Origin: Rhizobium sp. SG_E_25_P2
Lineage (GTDB): Bacteria > Pseudomonadota > Alphaproteobacteria > Rhizobiales > Rhizobiaceae
Length of the DNA stretch: 64,000 bases
NCBI RefSeq assembly: GCF_029892285.1
Contig: NZ_JARXVM010000001.1
Span: 186,001-250,000, forward strand
Reading direction: 5' to 3'
Shown: in pieces, positions 27,469 to 36,884 of the stretch
How positions within the stretch are numbered: the stretch's first letter is position 1
How the letters are laid out: each line of letters starts with the position of its first letter
The notes under the pieces: generated by a model
Seen by the model: only the letters and a program-made list of their open reading frames with translations
Told to the model about the DNA's origin: nothing
Databases searched by the model: none
Made by a program: the position numbers and the translations under genes

Positions 27469-30400
27469 TTAGAGAATAAAGTCTCCTTTCACGAAATCGA
27501 TCGTCGCATCGATCAGGATCGTGAAGTCAGCGTTTTTATCACCGTTGACGTCACCATGAATAAAGGTGTCACCGCCGGAATTCACATAGCGAAGCTCGCC
27601 CGCCGCGCCGCTGAACGCGTTCTCGCCTATGAAGGCAAAGGTCTGGTTGCCGGAGTTCTTCGTCGAGGCGTCGATGGAGGCGAGATCAATTTTGTCAGCC
27701 TGATTATGGCTGAAATCGCTGATCACGTCGCGTCCCGACGAGGCGACGGTGGAATCGTCAAGGGATTTGAAGATGAATCGATCGGCGTCGGCGCCGCCAA
27801 CGAGGGTGTCGGCTCCGATATTGCCGGTCAGGCGGTCCTTGCCCGCGCTCGCTTCGATCCGGTCGTTGCCGTTTCCTCCGACGAGGTTGTCGTCACCGGC
27901 GCCGTCGATCAGACGGTCATTGCCCGCCCCGCCATTGAGCGTGTCGGCGCCATCACCGCCTTCGAGGGTGTCATTACCGTTAGCGCCGTTCAGCGTATTG
28001 TCGCCGTTGTTTCCGGTGATCACGTTCTTCAGGCTGTTGCCCGCGCCGGTGACGTTGCCAGAACCTATCAGAACGAGATTCTCGAAATTGACAGTCAGGG
28101 TATAGCTGCGCGCCGTCCGTACCGTATCGACGCCGGCATCGGCGGCTTCGATGACCACATCGCCCGAATTGTCGACCATGTAGGTGTCGTTGCCAACGCC
28201 GCCCTCCATGCGGTCGGCCCCGGCTCCGCCGTTCAGCATGTCATTGCCGGAAAGACCAAACAGCGTGTTGTCGCCGGAATTGCCAGTGATCGTGTTTGCG
28301 CCGTCATTGCCGGTCCCCAGGAGGCTTCCGGTGTCGAGCAGAACGAGATTCTCGACATTCACCGCAAGCGTATGGTTGATCGAGGCTCGCACGGTGTCGG
28401 TTCCGGCATTTGCATCCTCGATGACCAAGTCGTCTGTGTCACCGGCATCGTCGAGAATGTAGATATCGTCGCCGTCGCCGCCATCAAGACGATCAATGCC
28501 GTCGCCGCCGTCGAGCATATCGGCGCCGCCATTGCCCGTCAGCGTGTTGGCGCTGGCATTGCCGGTCAGTACGTTGTCCAGTTCGTTGCCGCCGCCGCTG
28601 ATGGCCAGCGTTCCCAGCAGAACCAAGCTTTCGACATTGGCGCTCAACTTGGTGTTGTTGCCACTCGACCGCACGGTATCGATGCCGCCATCAACATCTT
28701 CGACAATGACATCCGCGCCATCGGTGATATAGATGTCGTCGCCGAGACCGCCTTCAAGCCGGTCGACGCCATCGCCGCCGTCGAGCGTGTCGTCGCCGGC
28801 ATTGCCGGTCAGCGTGTTGGCGCCGGCATTGCCCGTCAGCTCATTGTCGAGTTCGTTGCCAGCGCCGTTTATGCCAAGCGTTCCGAACAACACCAGATTT
28901 TCAACGTTGGTGCCCAGCGCGGCGTTGTTGCTGGTCGACCGCACCGTGTCGATACCGCCGTCGACGTCCTCAATGATGATGTCCACACCATCGGTGAGAT
29001 ATGTGTCGTCGCCGCTGCCGCCTTCAAGCCGGTCGATGCCCTGGCCCCCATCAAGCGTGTCGTTGCCGCCGAGACCTTTAAGATTGTCGTTTCCGGCCCC
29101 GCCGTCCAGGCTGTTGGCGCCGGCATTGCCGGTCAGTAGATTGTCGAGGCCGTTGCCGGTGCCGTTGATATCGGCGTTCCCGAGCAGCAATAGCGCCTCG
29201 ACATTCTCGACCAATGTGAGAGAAATACTCGTCCTGACGGAGTCTGAGCCAGAACCGGCCGCCTCGACCACCTCGTCGGCGGCGTTGTCGACGATGTAGA
29301 CGTCGTTGCCGGCGCCGCCTTCCATGCGGTCGTTGCCCGCGCCGCCGTCGAGCGTGTCGTTGCCGCCGAGACCGATCAGGATGTTGCGGGCGCTGTTGCC
29401 CACAATCGAATTGTCGAGGGCATTGCCGGTTCCATTGATGGCGGCAGCGCCCAGAAGGACCAGATTCTCGAGATTTTCGACGAGGGTGAGGTTGATGCTC
29501 GACCGGACCGTGTCGGTTCCGGCATTGGCGTCTTCGACGATGTTGTCGCCTCCATTGTCGACGATATAGGTGTCATCGCCGAGGCCACCCGCTAGGCGAT
29601 CGGAACCGGCGCCACCATCCAGCGTGTCATTGCCGGCGCCGCCGTTCAGGAGGTCGTTTCCGTCGAGGCCGTTGAGAATGTTGTCGCCGGTGTTTCCGGT
29701 CAACGTGTTGCCTAAGTCGGTGCCGGCGCCGTTAAGGTTGGCCGAGCCGGTCAGGATAAGAGTGTCGACAAAATCGGTGAGCGTATATGTGACGCTCGAC
29801 CGCACCGTGTCATTGCCGGAGCCGTCGTTGCCCAGTTCCACCACGAGATCGCCGGCGTCGTCGACGATATAGATGTCGTCGCCATTGCCGCCTTCCATCC
29901 GGTCGCCGCCCGCGCCGCCATCAAGAGTGTCGTTGCCGTTGAGGCCGAACAGGATGTCATTGCCGCCGCCGCCGCTCAGCGTGTTGTTGGCGCCGTTTCC
30001 GGTGATCGTATTGTCGAGGCTGTTGCCGCTGCCGTTGATGCCAGCCGAACCGGTCAGCACGAGATTCTCGACATTGGCGCGTAGCGTCAGCGTGATGCTC
30101 GATTGAACCGTATCTGTGCCGGCATCGGCGTCCTCGACCGTGACATCGTTGGCGTTGTCGACGATATAGGTGTCATTGCCCGCGCCGCCCTCCATACGAT
30201 CGGCGTCGGCGCCGCCATCGAGCGTATCGTCGCCGGCCAGGCCGATGAGCGTGTCGTTGCCGTTCGCGCCGGAGAGCGTATTGCCGCCGGTGTTGCCAGT
30301 GATCACGTTGCTGGCGTTGTTGCCGACGCCGTTGATGTTGGTCGAACCCAGGAGAACGAGGTTCTCGAGATTTTCGACAAGCGTGAGGTTGATACTCGAC

Positions 30401-32832
30401 CGGACCGTGTCGATGCCGGCATTCGCCGCCTCGGAGACGACGTCGCCGATATTGTCCACCACATAGACGTCGTTGCCGAGGCCGCCGACCATCAGGTCGG
30501 CGCCCGCGCCGCCATCGAGCAGATTGTTGCCGGTATTGCCGGTCAGCTCGTTGGCAAGCTGGTTGCCCGTAGCGTCCAAATTGGCGGAACCGGTCAGAAT
30601 CAGTTTTTCAAGATTATCGCCAAGGCTGAACGAGACGCTCGACCGCACCGCGTCGGTCCCGGCGTTCGCCGCCTCAACGGCCTTGTCGCCGATATTGTCG
30701 ACGATATAAATATCGTTGCCGCCTCCGGCCTCCATCACATCTGCGCCCGCGCCGCCATCGAGCGTATTGGCGTTGCTATTTCCCGTCAGCTGATTGTCGA
30801 GACTGTTGCCCGTTCCGTTGATCGCAGACGATCCAAGCAGCACCAGCTTTTCCAGATTGGCGCCGAGCGCCCATGTGACGCTCGTTTGCACGATATCGTC
30901 GCCAGCGCCTGCATCTTCGATGACGAGGTCGTCGATATCGTCGACGATATAGGTGTCGTTGCCTGCGCCGCCTTGGAGCGTGTCAGCGCCCGAACCGCCG
31001 TCGAGCAGGTTGACGCCGGATGTTCCGATAATGACGTTGTCCAGGCTGTTGCCGGTCCCGTCGAGATCGCCGGAGCCGACGAGAACGAGTTCCTCGACAT
31101 TGGCGCCGAGGGTGAAGGTCACGCTGGAGCGCACCGTGTCGAAGCCGGAATTGCCCGATTCCACCGCCTGGTCATTCACGTCATCGACGAGATAGGTGTC
31201 GTTATCGGCGCCCCCTTCCATCCGGTCGGCGCCGAGGCCGCCATCCAGCAGGTCCTCGCCGCCGAAGCCACGCAGCACGTTTTTGGCGGCGTTGCCGGTC
31301 AGGCTATTGTCAGAATTGTTGCCCGAACCTTCGATCGTTCCCCCGCCCTGGAGCAGGAGATCCTCGACATTGGCGGTGAGCGTGTATGACACGGCGGAGC
31401 GGACGAGATCCCGGCCGTCATTGACCAGTTCGACCACCTCGTCGTCGCCGTTGTCGACCACATAGATATCGTCGCCGTCGCCGCCCACGAGACGGTCAGC
31501 GTCTGCTCCGCCGTCGAGCGTGTCGCCGCCGGCGCCGCCGTTCAGCGTGTCATTTCCCTCGCCCCCGCTGAGGCTGTTATTGCCGGAGTTGCCGGTGATC
31601 GTATTGTTTAAATCATTGCCGGCGCCGTTCAAATTGGCGGAACCGGCCAGAATGAGAGTGTCGACGAAATCGGTGAGCGTGTACGAGACGCTCGCCTTCA
31701 CCGTGTCATTGCCGGAGCCGTCATTGCCCAGTTCGACCACGAGATCGCCGGCATTATCGACGATATAGGTGTCGTTGCCGTTGCCGCCTTCCATGCGGTC
31801 GGCGCCCGCACCGCCGTCGAGCCTATCGTTGCCGGCCCCCCCGGCCAGGGTATCGCTGCCGCCGCCGCCGCTCAGAATGTTGTTGCCGGAATTTCCCGTG
31901 AGCCTGTTGTCGAGGGCGTTGCCGGCGCCGTCGATCGCCGAGCCGTCGAGCAGTTCGAGGTTCTCGATATTGTCGGCAAGCGTCAGTCCGATGCTCGACC
32001 GCACCGTATCGACGCCAGCGTCGGCATCCTCGATCGTCAGGTCATCGGCATCATCGACGAGATAGGTGTCGTTGCCGGCGCCGCCCTCCATCCGATCGGC
32101 GCCCGCGCCGCCGTCGAGCGTATCGTTGCCCGCCAGGCCGAACAGCGCGTCGTCGCCGGCAGCGCCGCTCAGCGTGTTGTCGCCGGTGTTGCCGGTGATC
32201 GAATTGTTGACGCTATTGCCCGTGCCGTTGATATTCGACGAGCCCAGCAGAACGATGTTTTCGATATTGTTGCCGAGCGTCTGGTTGACGCTCGATCGGA
32301 TCGTATCGACGCCGCTGTTTGCATCCTCGATAATGACATCGCTTGCATTGTCCATCACATAGATGTCGTCGCCGAGACCGCCGGCCATGCGGTCGGCGCC
32401 GGCGCCGCCATCGAGAACGTCGTCGCCAGCCAGCCCTATCAGCGTGTTGTTGCCGGTATTGCCGATCAGCACATTGTCGAGACTGTTGCCGGTTCCAATG
32501 ATATTGCCCGACCCCAACAGCGTCAGGTTCTCGAGGAAATCGCCGAGCGTAAGCGTGACGGCGGACTGGACGGTGTCGACGCCGCCATCGGCCTCTTCGA
32601 CGGTCGCGTCGCCGGCATTGTCCACAATATAGGTATCGTCGCCGGCTCCGCCGACCATCCGGTCTACGCCCGCGCCGCCGTCGATCACGTCGTCGCCATC
32701 AGTTCCGGTCAGCGTTTCGTTGCCCGCCGTGCCGGTCACGGTATCGCCGGCGGCGGCGAGCGCCGCAGGGCTCGATGCGCCGTCCAGCGTCTGATCCAGG
32801 AGGGCGTTCAGTTCGGTGTCATTCGTGCTCAT
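27469..32832 (-). CDS. Giant RTX-type calcium-binding repeat protein (type I secreted)
   Basis: A 1,787-aa acidic protein with no Sec signal peptide. After a leader of about 60 residues it consists of 17 modules of about 80-110 residues. Each pairs RTX nonapeptides (GGAGNDTL, GGAGADRMEGG) with a beta segment of the form 'DTVRSSV.LTLG.NVENLVLLGS..ING.GN'. The last 110 residues form a serralysin-like C-terminal domain ending DFVKGDFIL, typical of type I secretion signals. It should fold on Ca2+ outside the cell as adhesin, matrix or S-layer-like material. ATG 32832 has AAGGA upstream. No type I exporter is in the window. Confidence 0.85.
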   Translation of the reverse strand: MSTNDTELNALLDQTLDGASSPAALAAAGDTVTGTAGNETLTGTDGDDVIDGGAGVDRMVGGAGDDTYIVDNAGDATVEEADGGVDTVQSAVTLTLGDFLENLTLLGSGNIIGTGNSLDNVLIGNTGNNTLIGLAGDDVLDGGAGADRMAGGLGDDIYVMDNASDVIIEDANSGVDTIRSSVNQTLGNNIENIVLLGSSNINGTGNSVNNSITGNTGDNTLSGAAGDDALFGLAGNDTLDGGAGADRMEGGAGNDTYLVDDADDLTIEDADAGVDTVRSSIGLTLADNIENLELLDGSAIDGAGNALDNRLTGNSGNNILSGGGGSDTLAGGAGNDRLDGGAGADRMEGGNGNDTYIVDNAGDLVVELGNDGSGNDTVKASVSYTLTDFVDTLILAGSANLNGAGNDLNNTITGNSGNNSLSGGEGNDTLNGGAGGDTLDGGADADRLVGGDGDDIYVVDNGDDEVVELVNDGRDLVRSAVSYTLTANVEDLLLQGGGTIEGSGNNSDNSLTGNAAKNVLRGFGGEDLLDGGLGADRMEGGADNDTYLVDDVNDQAVESGNSGFDTVRSSVTFTLGANVEELVLVGSGDLDGTGNSLDNVIIGTSGVNLLDGGSGADTLQGGAGNDTYIVDDIDDLVIEDAGAGDDIVQTSVTWALGANLEKLVLLGSSAINGTGNSLDNQLTGNSNANTLDGGAGADVMEAGGGNDIYIVDNIGDKAVEAANAGTDAVRSSVSFSLGDNLEKLILTGSANLDATGNQLANELTGNTGNNLLDGGAGADLMVGGLGNDVYVVDNIGDVVSEAANAGIDTVRSSINLTLVENLENLVLLGSTNINGVGNNASNVITGNTGGNTLSGANGNDTLIGLAGDDTLDGGADADRMEGGAGNDTYIVDNANDVTVEDADAGTDTVQSSITLTLRANVENLVLTGSAGINGSGNSLDNTITGNGANNTLSGGGGNDILFGLNGNDTLDGGAGGDRMEGGNGDDIYIVDDAGDLVVELGNDGSGNDTVRSSVTYTLTDFVDTLILTGSANLNGAGTDLGNTLTGNTGDNILNGLDGNDLLNGGAGNDTLDGGAGSDRLAGGLGDDTYIVDNGGDNIVEDANAGTDTVRSSINLTLVENLENLVLLGAAAINGTGNALDNSIVGNSARNILIGLGGNDTLDGGAGNDRMEGGAGNDVYIVDNAADEVVEAAGSGSDSVRTSISLTLVENVEALLLLGNADINGTGNGLDNLLTGNAGANSLDGGAGNDNLKGLGGNDTLDGGQGIDRLEGGSGDDTYLTDGVDIIIEDVDGGIDTVRSTSNNAALGTNVENLVLFGTLGINGAGNELDNELTGNAGANTLTGNAGDDTLDGGDGVDRLEGGLGDDIYITDGADVIVEDVDGGIDTVRSSGNNTKLSANVESLVLLGTLAISGGGNELDNVLTGNASANTLTGNGGADMLDGGDGIDRLDGGDGDDIYILDDAGDTDDLVIEDANAGTDTVRASINHTLAVNVENLVLLDTGSLLGTGNDGANTITGNSGDNTLFGLSGNDMLNGGAGADRMEGGVGNDTYMVDNSGDVVIEAADAGVDTVRTARSYTLTVNFENLVLIGSGNVTGAGNSLKNVITGNNGDNTLNGANGNDTLEGGDGADTLNGGAGNDRLIDGAGDDNLVGGNGNDRIEASAGKDRLTGNIGADTLVGGADADRFIFKSLDDSTVASSGRDVISDFSHNQADKIDLASIDASTKNSGNQTFAFIGENAFSGAAGELRYVNSGGDTFIHGDVNGDKNADFTILIDATIDFVKGDFIL

Positions 32833-32897
32833 ATCCGTTGTCCTTGTAAACAATCTGAAAATCTGCCTCGCATCCGAGGCGTTGGGCTGATGCAGGC

Positions 32898-32941
32898 CTT
32901 ATGGCAGATCCCCGGGCCGCATCCCTGTGACGATCAACACA
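32898..32941 (-). promoter_or_regulatory. CRP-like operator and -10 element of the giant RTX gene
   Basis: TGTGA-CGATCA-ACACA at 32926-32941 is one base away from the CRP consensus TGTGA-N6-TCACA. It is embedded in the longer symmetry CCCTGTG...CACAGGG. On the minus strand a -10-like CATAAG (32903-32898) begins 30 nt after the palindrome centre, the geometry of class II CRP promoters. The site begins 94 nt upstream of the start codon. Confidence 0.6.
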
Positions 32942-32955
32942 GGGAATTGCCGCGC

Positions 32956-32993
32956 GATCGCCACGACGGCGGCTCCGGAGAGGCGTGGCGATC
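32956..32993 (-). terminator. Hairpin at the 3' end of the 663-aa RTX gene
   Basis: GATCGCCACG (32956-32965) pairs perfectly with CGTGGCGATC (32984-32993). The upstream arm overlaps the stop codon of the gene ending at 32992. No T-run follows, so it may protect the mRNA 3' end rather than terminate by itself. Confidence 0.5.
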
Positions 32994-34983
32994 AGAGGAT
33001 GAAATCGCCCTTCACGAGGTCGATGTCGGCGTCGATGCGGATCGAGAAGTCCGATTTCCGGTCGCCGTCGACGTCTGCGTGAATGAAGGTGTCGCCGCCG
33101 GAAGTGGCGTAGCGAAGCTCGCCGGCTTTGCCGTTGAAGCTGGTCGCTTCGCCGATAAAGGAGAAGGCCTGGTTGCCGGAAGCCTTGCTGCTGGCGTCGA
33201 GGAGGGAGAGGTCGAACAGGTCGCCCTCGCTGCGGCTGAAATCCTTGATGACGTCGCGGCCGGACGACGAAACAGTCGAATCGGAGAACGCGGTGAAGAT
33301 GAACCGGTCGGCGCCGGAGCCGCCGAAGAGAATATCGGCGCCAGAATTGCCGGTCAGCCTGTCATTGCCGGAGCCTCCCTCCATGCGGTCGTTGCCGGAA
33401 CCGCCCAGGAGATTGTCCCTGCCGCCGCCGCCAAGCAGCCGGTCGTTGCCGGCGCCGCCGGCGAGCGTATCCTTGCCGCCGTCACCGTCGAGGATGTTGG
33501 CGCCGGAATTGCCGGTGATCGTGTTGTTCAGATCGTTGCCCACCCCGTTTGTATCGTCGGAGCCGATCAGCACAAGGTTCTCGACATTGGCGCCCAGCGT
33601 GTAGCTGAGGCTGGCGCGCACCGTGTCGGCGCCGGCATTGGCTTTTTCCACGACGACGTCGCCGGCATTGTCGATCACATAGGTATCGTTGCCGGCGCCA
33701 CCCTCCAATCTGTCAGCGCCGGCCTTGCCGTTCAGAATGTCGTTGCCGGCCAAGCCCTTCAGCGTCTCGTCGAAGGCCGAGCCTTTCAACGTGTCCGCGT
33801 TCGCGGTCCCCTTGACGTCGGCGGCGAAGACGCGCTGGAAAACGCCCGACGCGTCACCATCCTGCCCTTCAGAAACCCAGGAAACGACGAATCCCCCACT
33901 CGGCAGGGCGGTGACGACGGGTTTGGTCTGATCATCCGCCGTCCCGGCGTTGACAAGCGTCTCCGATCCGACGCGATCGCCGTCGGCGTCATAGCGCTGC
34001 AGATATATGCCCGATCCGTCGCCATCCTGATCGTCCCCCTCCCAGGCAACGACCCAGCCGCCATCGGCAAGAGCCGTGACCGAGGCATCGCTCTGGTTGC
34101 CGCCGGTGGTCGAGTTGACCAGAACCTCGCCAGTGAGCGCGACCCCATCCGCGCCGAAGCGCATCTGGTAGACGCCGAAGCTCTCGCCATCCTGGTCGCC
34201 GCCGGATTCCCACGCGACCACCCAGCCGCCGCCGACCAGACCGGTGACAACCACGTCCTGCTGGGCGGCTGCCGATGTGAGATTGACCTGCGATTGCGAG
34301 CCGATCTTGTTTCCGTCCTTGTCGAAGCGCTGGAGAAATACGCCGTTGCCCGCGGAATCCTCGTCCTGCCAGGTGACGACCCAACCGCCATCGGAGAGAG
34401 CAGAGACAAAGGCGTCTTCGACATCCCCGCCGTCGAGGCTATTGACCTGCGTGACAGTGCCGGAACCCGCCCCTTGAGCATCAAAGCGCTGCTGGAGAAT
34501 GCCGCCGCTCTCGCTCCAGGTGACCACCCAACCGCCATCGTCCAGCGTGGTGATAGATGGCACGGTCCCGTTGATCGTCGTGGACGTGCTTAGAACCTCG
34601 ATCGATCCCTTGGCGACACCCTTGGCGTCATATCGCTGGGTGAACACGCCGCTGTCTCCCTCGCCGGCGAACTGGTCCTCCCAGGCAATGACGAATCCGC
34701 CATCGGCGAGCGCCGTCACCACCGGGTCGATTTGACCCGAGACCGTGTTCTCAAGGCTCACCTGGGTCTCGGCGCCCAACGGCGCCCCATTGGCGCCATA
34801 GCGCTGGAACACCGTGATATTTCTCTGTCCCTCGATGATCTGGTTTTCCTGGGCCTCGATGCTCTGGGTCCACACGACCACCCAGCCGCCATCGGCAAGG
34901 GCGATGATCGAGGCATCGAGCTGTTCGCCCGCCGATGTGGTGTTGACTTGGGTCTCGTCATTTGCAGTGGCGTTGGCGCTCAT
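32992..34983 (-). CDS. RTX-type secreted protein with sevenfold beta-blade repeats
   Basis: A 663-aa acidic protein without Sec signal. The first 390 residues hold seven repeats of about 45-50 residues built on 'VTALADGGWVVAWE...GVYLQRYDADG', suggesting a seven-blade beta-propeller. An RTX part follows (LAGNDILNGKAGADRLEGG, one 'VRASLSYTLGANVENLVLIG' module, four more nonapeptide rows). The C-terminal domain is nearly the same as in the downstream giant protein and ends DLVKGDFIL. It is therefore likely exported by the same, absent, type I system. ATG 34983 (MSANATAND) is chosen by analogy to MSTNDTEL of its partner. Confidence 0.83.
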   Translation of the reverse strand: MSANATANDETQVNTTSAGEQLDASIIALADGGWVVVWTQSIEAQENQIIEGQRNITVFQRYGANGAPLGAETQVSLENTVSGQIDPVVTALADGGFVIAWEDQFAGEGDSGVFTQRYDAKGVAKGSIEVLSTSTTINGTVPSITTLDDGGWVVTWSESGGILQQRFDAQGAGSGTVTQVNSLDGGDVEDAFVSALSDGGWVVTWQDEDSAGNGVFLQRFDKDGNKIGSQSQVNLTSAAAQQDVVVTGLVGGGWVVAWESGGDQDGESFGVYQMRFGADGVALTGEVLVNSTTGGNQSDASVTALADGGWVVAWEGDDQDGDGSGIYLQRYDADGDRVGSETLVNAGTADDQTKPVVTALPSGGFVVSWVSEGQDGDASGVFQRVFAADVKGTANADTLKGSAFDETLKGLAGNDILNGKAGADRLEGGAGNDTYVIDNAGDVVVEKANAGADTVRASLSYTLGANVENLVLIGSDDTNGVGNDLNNTITGNSGANILDGDGGKDTLAGGAGNDRLLGGGGRDNLLGGSGNDRMEGGSGNDRLTGNSGADILFGGSGADRFIFTAFSDSTVSSSGRDVIKDFSRSEGDLFDLSLLDASSKASGNQAFSFIGEATSFNGKAGELRYATSGGDTFIHADVDGDRKSDFSIRIDADIDLVKGDFIL

Positions 34984-35049
34984 TGTCCTGGTCCTCTCAA
35001 TCAATTGAAACATTCATGGCGTCGCGTTCGGCGCGATCACTGAAGCCGC

Positions 35050-35092
35050 ATCATGCCGGAAGGTCGGGACCGGATCTGTGTCGCGCATCACA
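35050..35092 (-). promoter_or_regulatory. CRP-like operator and -10 element of the 663-aa RTX gene
   Basis: TGTGT-CGCGCA-TCACA at 35077-35092 differs at one base from the CRP consensus. On the minus strand CATGAT (35055-35050) starts 29 nt beyond the centre, fitting a class II CRP promoter. The site begins 94 nt upstream of ATG 34983, the same distance as at the other RTX gene. Confidence 0.6.
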
Positions 35093-35521
35093 GCACTGTC
35101 ATCGCAGATCCGCCTCTGCCGTCTCGCCACGCGGGTCAGGCGGCGAGCCTGCTGCGGATAGCCGCCCCGACCTATCACGCCCTATCTAGCAGGAGCCCTG
35201 GACAGGTCACGGACGAGGGCTTGGCATTTGGTGCAAGAGTTTTCGCGTCGCGCGCAATCAACCCCTATGGGGGGACAGATGCGCAGCCATTCGACGGAGG
35301 AAGCGGAACAATATCGGGAAATAATGATCGTAAATTACCAGGCTCCAAGGCGGCAGGTCGAGCTCGCACACGCTCGGCGACCGCTTCAAGTCGCGTTGTC
35401 CGAAGCTTCTCCGAACACATGTTTCATTGAAGAAACGGCGTGGCTCCGTGGTCCACAGAAACCACCATAGTGTCAGCGGGCACTAAAGCCTCGACCCCGA
35501 CAGCAACACGCGCCTATCCGG

Positions 35522-35537
35522 TGTGTCGCGCGTCACA
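35522..35537. promoter_or_regulatory. Third CRP-like site
   Basis: TGTGT-CGCGCG-TCACA, nearly identical to the site at 35077. It lies 304 nt ahead of the AraC-type gene, with a -10-like TAGAAA at 35560-35565 on the plus strand. The target could be the AraC gene (long leader) or a looping partner for the RTX promoter. Confidence 0.45.
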
Positions 35538-35840
35538 TGTGTGACCACGATCAAGCCCCTAGAAAGAACCGGAGCCAAAAACACACAGACGAAGAGATCG
35601 CCATTCATCCTCAGAAGGAATGTCTCTTGACCAGGTATTGCGCATTTTTATCGTCGATCAGACTATTTCCTAAGGCGTCGACAGCGACAATGATTTTTCG
35701 TCACCCAAAAGGGAAAACTCTGCGAAAATCCGCTACACAAAGGCATGCGCCACCGCTGCGGGAAGAGCCGGGATTTTTCATACCCCGCGAGAAATCGGCA
35801 AGCACATTAGTAAATACGTTTCAGCTACGGAAAAATTTCG

Positions 35841-36884
35841 ATGAAACTGCATAACAGCCTTATCGGCGACCGAACGCCGATCCCCAAACAGCGATTTTCA
35901 ACCGCAAGCGTGCGTCGGGAAGAGCAATTCGACGCCTGGTGCGACTTTACAGCATCTATGAGCGATCTGGAGGCGATAGCGCCGCCCGCTCAAGGCTTCC
36001 TCGCAAGTGCAGAGTCTTGCCGCCTGGGTTCGCTGCAACTGACATCATTCCAGCTTTCGCCTATGAACTTCCGCTACACGCGCGATATCGTGCGTCGCTC
36101 CGGCTTCGATCACTGGTGCATCAGCGTGGTGACGCAAGGTCCGGTCGGCTACGAAAGCCATGACCGGGAATTCAAAGTGCCTGCGGGTGAATTGATCCTG
36201 CATTCCTACGCTAGCCCCTTTTCCGGCGTCATGGACAGGACAAATTTCAGCGGAATGTTCTTCACGCGGGACGACTTCTGGGACATAGCCGACAAGCTCG
36301 ACCACGCCGCGCACCAACTCGTGCACGGGCCAATGTCGCGCATTCTGCGCGACTTCGTCCTGTCCGTCGCAAACCGGGCGAATGGCCTGACGATTGGCGA
36401 AGCCTCTGCGGTCGCGGACGCGTTCGGCCAGCTCGTCCGGGCGCTGATCGCAGGCTCGCCTGCCGCGCTCGACAATGCTCAAGCGCCGGTGGCGGCGATC
36501 GAATTCGACCGGGCCCGCCGCTACATCAACGCCAATCTTCGTTCCGCCGAACTGACTGTCAATCGTATTTGCGCTGCCATCGGCGTGTCGCGACGGCAAC
36601 TCTTCTACCTGTTCGAGACGCAAGGCGGGGTCGCGACCTATGTCCGCAATCGCCGACTGGCCGCCTGCTACTCCATACTTTCGAAGACGTCTGACGGCAG
36701 ACTTGTGAGTTCAATCGCCTACGAGTACGGCTTCACCAACCTCTCATCCTTCAACAGGCAGTTCCACGCGCGGTACGGCTTCAGTCCCACCGAGGCGCGC
36801 GCGGCGGCGCGCGCAGGCTTCTCGCCGCAAAGCGCGGCGCCGACCTCCTTCGTGGACTGGCTGCTGCGCAAGTCCGAGAACTGA
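35841..36884 (+). CDS. AraC-family transcriptional regulator
   Basis: A 347-aa protein. The N-terminal part (about 40-215) is a cupin-like AraC-binding domain of the AraC_binding_2 type (FSPMNFRYTRDIVRRSGFDHW, then CISVVTQGPVGYES). The C-terminal double HTH (about 235-330) contains LTVNRICAAIGVSRRQLFYL and SIAYEYGFTNLSSFNRQFHARYG split across two helices. The ligand is unknown. It faces away from the RTX genes and is a candidate additional regulator of them. Confidence 0.88.
   Translation: MKLHNSLIGDRTPIPKQRFSTASVRREEQFDAWCDFTASMSDLEAIAPPAQGFLASAESCRLGSLQLTSFQLSPMNFRYTRDIVRRSGFDHWCISVVTQGPVGYESHDREFKVPAGELILHSYASPFSGVMDRTNFSGMFFTRDDFWDIADKLDHAAHQLVHGPMSRILRDFVLSVANRANGLTIGEASAVADAFGQLVRALIAGSPAALDNAQAPVAAIEFDRARRYINANLRSAELTVNRICAAIGVSRRQLFYLFETQGGVATYVRNRRLAACYSILSKTSDGRLVSSIAYEYGFTNLSSFNRQFHARYGFSPTEARAAARAGFSPQSAAPTSFVDWLLRKSEN

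Larger units (their letters stand above)
35014..35840. other. 827-bp intergenic region between the RTX and AraC genes
   Basis: No credible gene. It contains two CRP-like palindromes (35077 and 35522) and a more AT-rich stretch from about 35,580 to 35,840 leading to the AraC start. Short open frames here lack ribosome sites and coding bias. Confidence 0.6.

Noticed and set aside
27556-32632. Many long plus-strand open frames opposite the giant RTX gene
   Set aside because: They mirror the repeated codons of the minus-strand gene and lack ribosome sites. Their products are Ser/Pro- or Ile/Val/Ala-rich translations of the antisense repeat.
27469-35013. Regular DNA repeats that could resemble a CRISPR or satellite array
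   Set aside because: The periodicity is that of protein modules (about 240-330 bp, diverged at third positions), with no constant short repeat and unique spacers.
35537-35854. A 105-codon frame just before the AraC-type gene
   Set aside because: No ribosome site, atypical composition and overlap with the AraC start; more likely the untranslated leader.
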